Positions 13,143-13,212 of a stretch of DNA of 13,212 bases are shown in pieces (position 1 is the stretch's first letter; every line of letters starts with the position of its first letter). Origin of the DNA: Erythrobacter sp. (GTDB taxonomy: Bacteria > Pseudomonadota > Alphaproteobacteria > Sphingomonadales > Sphingomonadaceae); assembly GCA_002695185.1 (NCBI GenBank), contig NZOF01000132.1, positions 1-13,212 on the forward strand, given 5' to 3'. A program made the position numbers and the translations under genes. Under the pieces are notes generated by a model that searched no databases, was not told where the DNA came from, and saw only the letters and a list, made by a program, of their open reading frames with translations.

Positions 13143-13212
13143 CCAACCTGTTTCCCGGTGAAGGCGACCGCAGCCTGCGGCCCTTCGCCTCCCAAAACCC
13201 GCACAACAGACA
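13139..13212 (+). CDS. Start of a further gene, cut by window end
   Basis: An ATG at 13139 overlaps the stop of the preceding gene as ATGA. GGGGTGAGG, ending two bases before the ATG, is a plausible though close ribosome binding site. The frame is open to the window end for 24 codons, beginning MTNLFPGEGDRSLRPFASQN. No hydrophobic signal sequence has appeared yet, and the family cannot be told from so little. By position, downstream of a TPS transporter operon with no TpsA so far, it could be the secreted TPS partner with an extended signal region. That is inference only. Confidence 0.5.
   Translation, partial: MTNLFPGEGDRSLRPFASQNPHNR

Noticed and set aside
13139..13212. Calling the last gene a filamentous hemagglutinin (TpsA)
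   Set aside because: Only 24 codons are visible and none carry a TPS signature; kept as an unnamed partial gene.

Overview
The window looks like a stretch of a GC-rich alphaproteobacterial chromosome, most likely from the Sphingomonadales (Sphingomonadaceae or Erythrobacteraceae type). This is inferred from the family mix (FecI/FecR regulators, a DUF2341-ExbB fusion, a 'putative porin' of the Porin_5 type), the GC-rich third codon positions and the Ala-rich signal peptides. No rRNA, tRNA, CRISPR array, transposase or phage gene was found.

Layout: (1) Positions 2-1009 hold the 3' part of an unrecognised + strand gene. (2) Positions 4248-1163 on the minus strand form a tight four-gene regulatory operon, read in the order tonB-like, STN/TonB-C protein, ECF sigma factor of FecI type, FecR-type regulator. 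The first three genes overlap or abut. (3) A divergent AraC-type regulator follows at 4408-5397 (+). (4) Positions 5398-5809 are a non-coding region with an AT-rich island and several inverted repeats; it is the likely control region of the next operon. (5) From 5810 the + strand carries an FhaC/ShlB-type two-partner-secretion (TPS) outer-membrane transporter, a DUF2341-LamG-ExbB fusion, ExbD, a small Arg-rich single-pass membrane protein, a second TonB with a Pro-rich linker, a Porin_5-type outer-membrane protein and a small secreted two-cysteine protein. The final gene starts at 13139, overlaps the previous stop, and runs off the window.

Interpretation: the minus-strand order STN protein, sigma factor, FecR-like protein, with no TonB-dependent receptor barrel, matches the Pseudomonas aeruginosa PUMA3 cell-surface signalling system (VreA-VreI-VreR). 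That system controls a TPS pair (PdtA/PdtB) and an exbB2/exbD2 pair. The window therefore looks like an alphaproteobacterial counterpart: a periplasmic STN sensor, an anti-sigma factor and a sigma factor beside a TPS pore that is co-encoded with its own proton-driven ExbB/ExbD/TonB motor. The motor's ExbB carries a large periplasmic DUF2341/LamG head, and the sensor itself ends in a TonB-like domain. A TPS pore fused by operon structure to a TonB motor is the most unusual theme here. The secreted partner is not visible; the gene cut at 13139 is the best candidate within reach.
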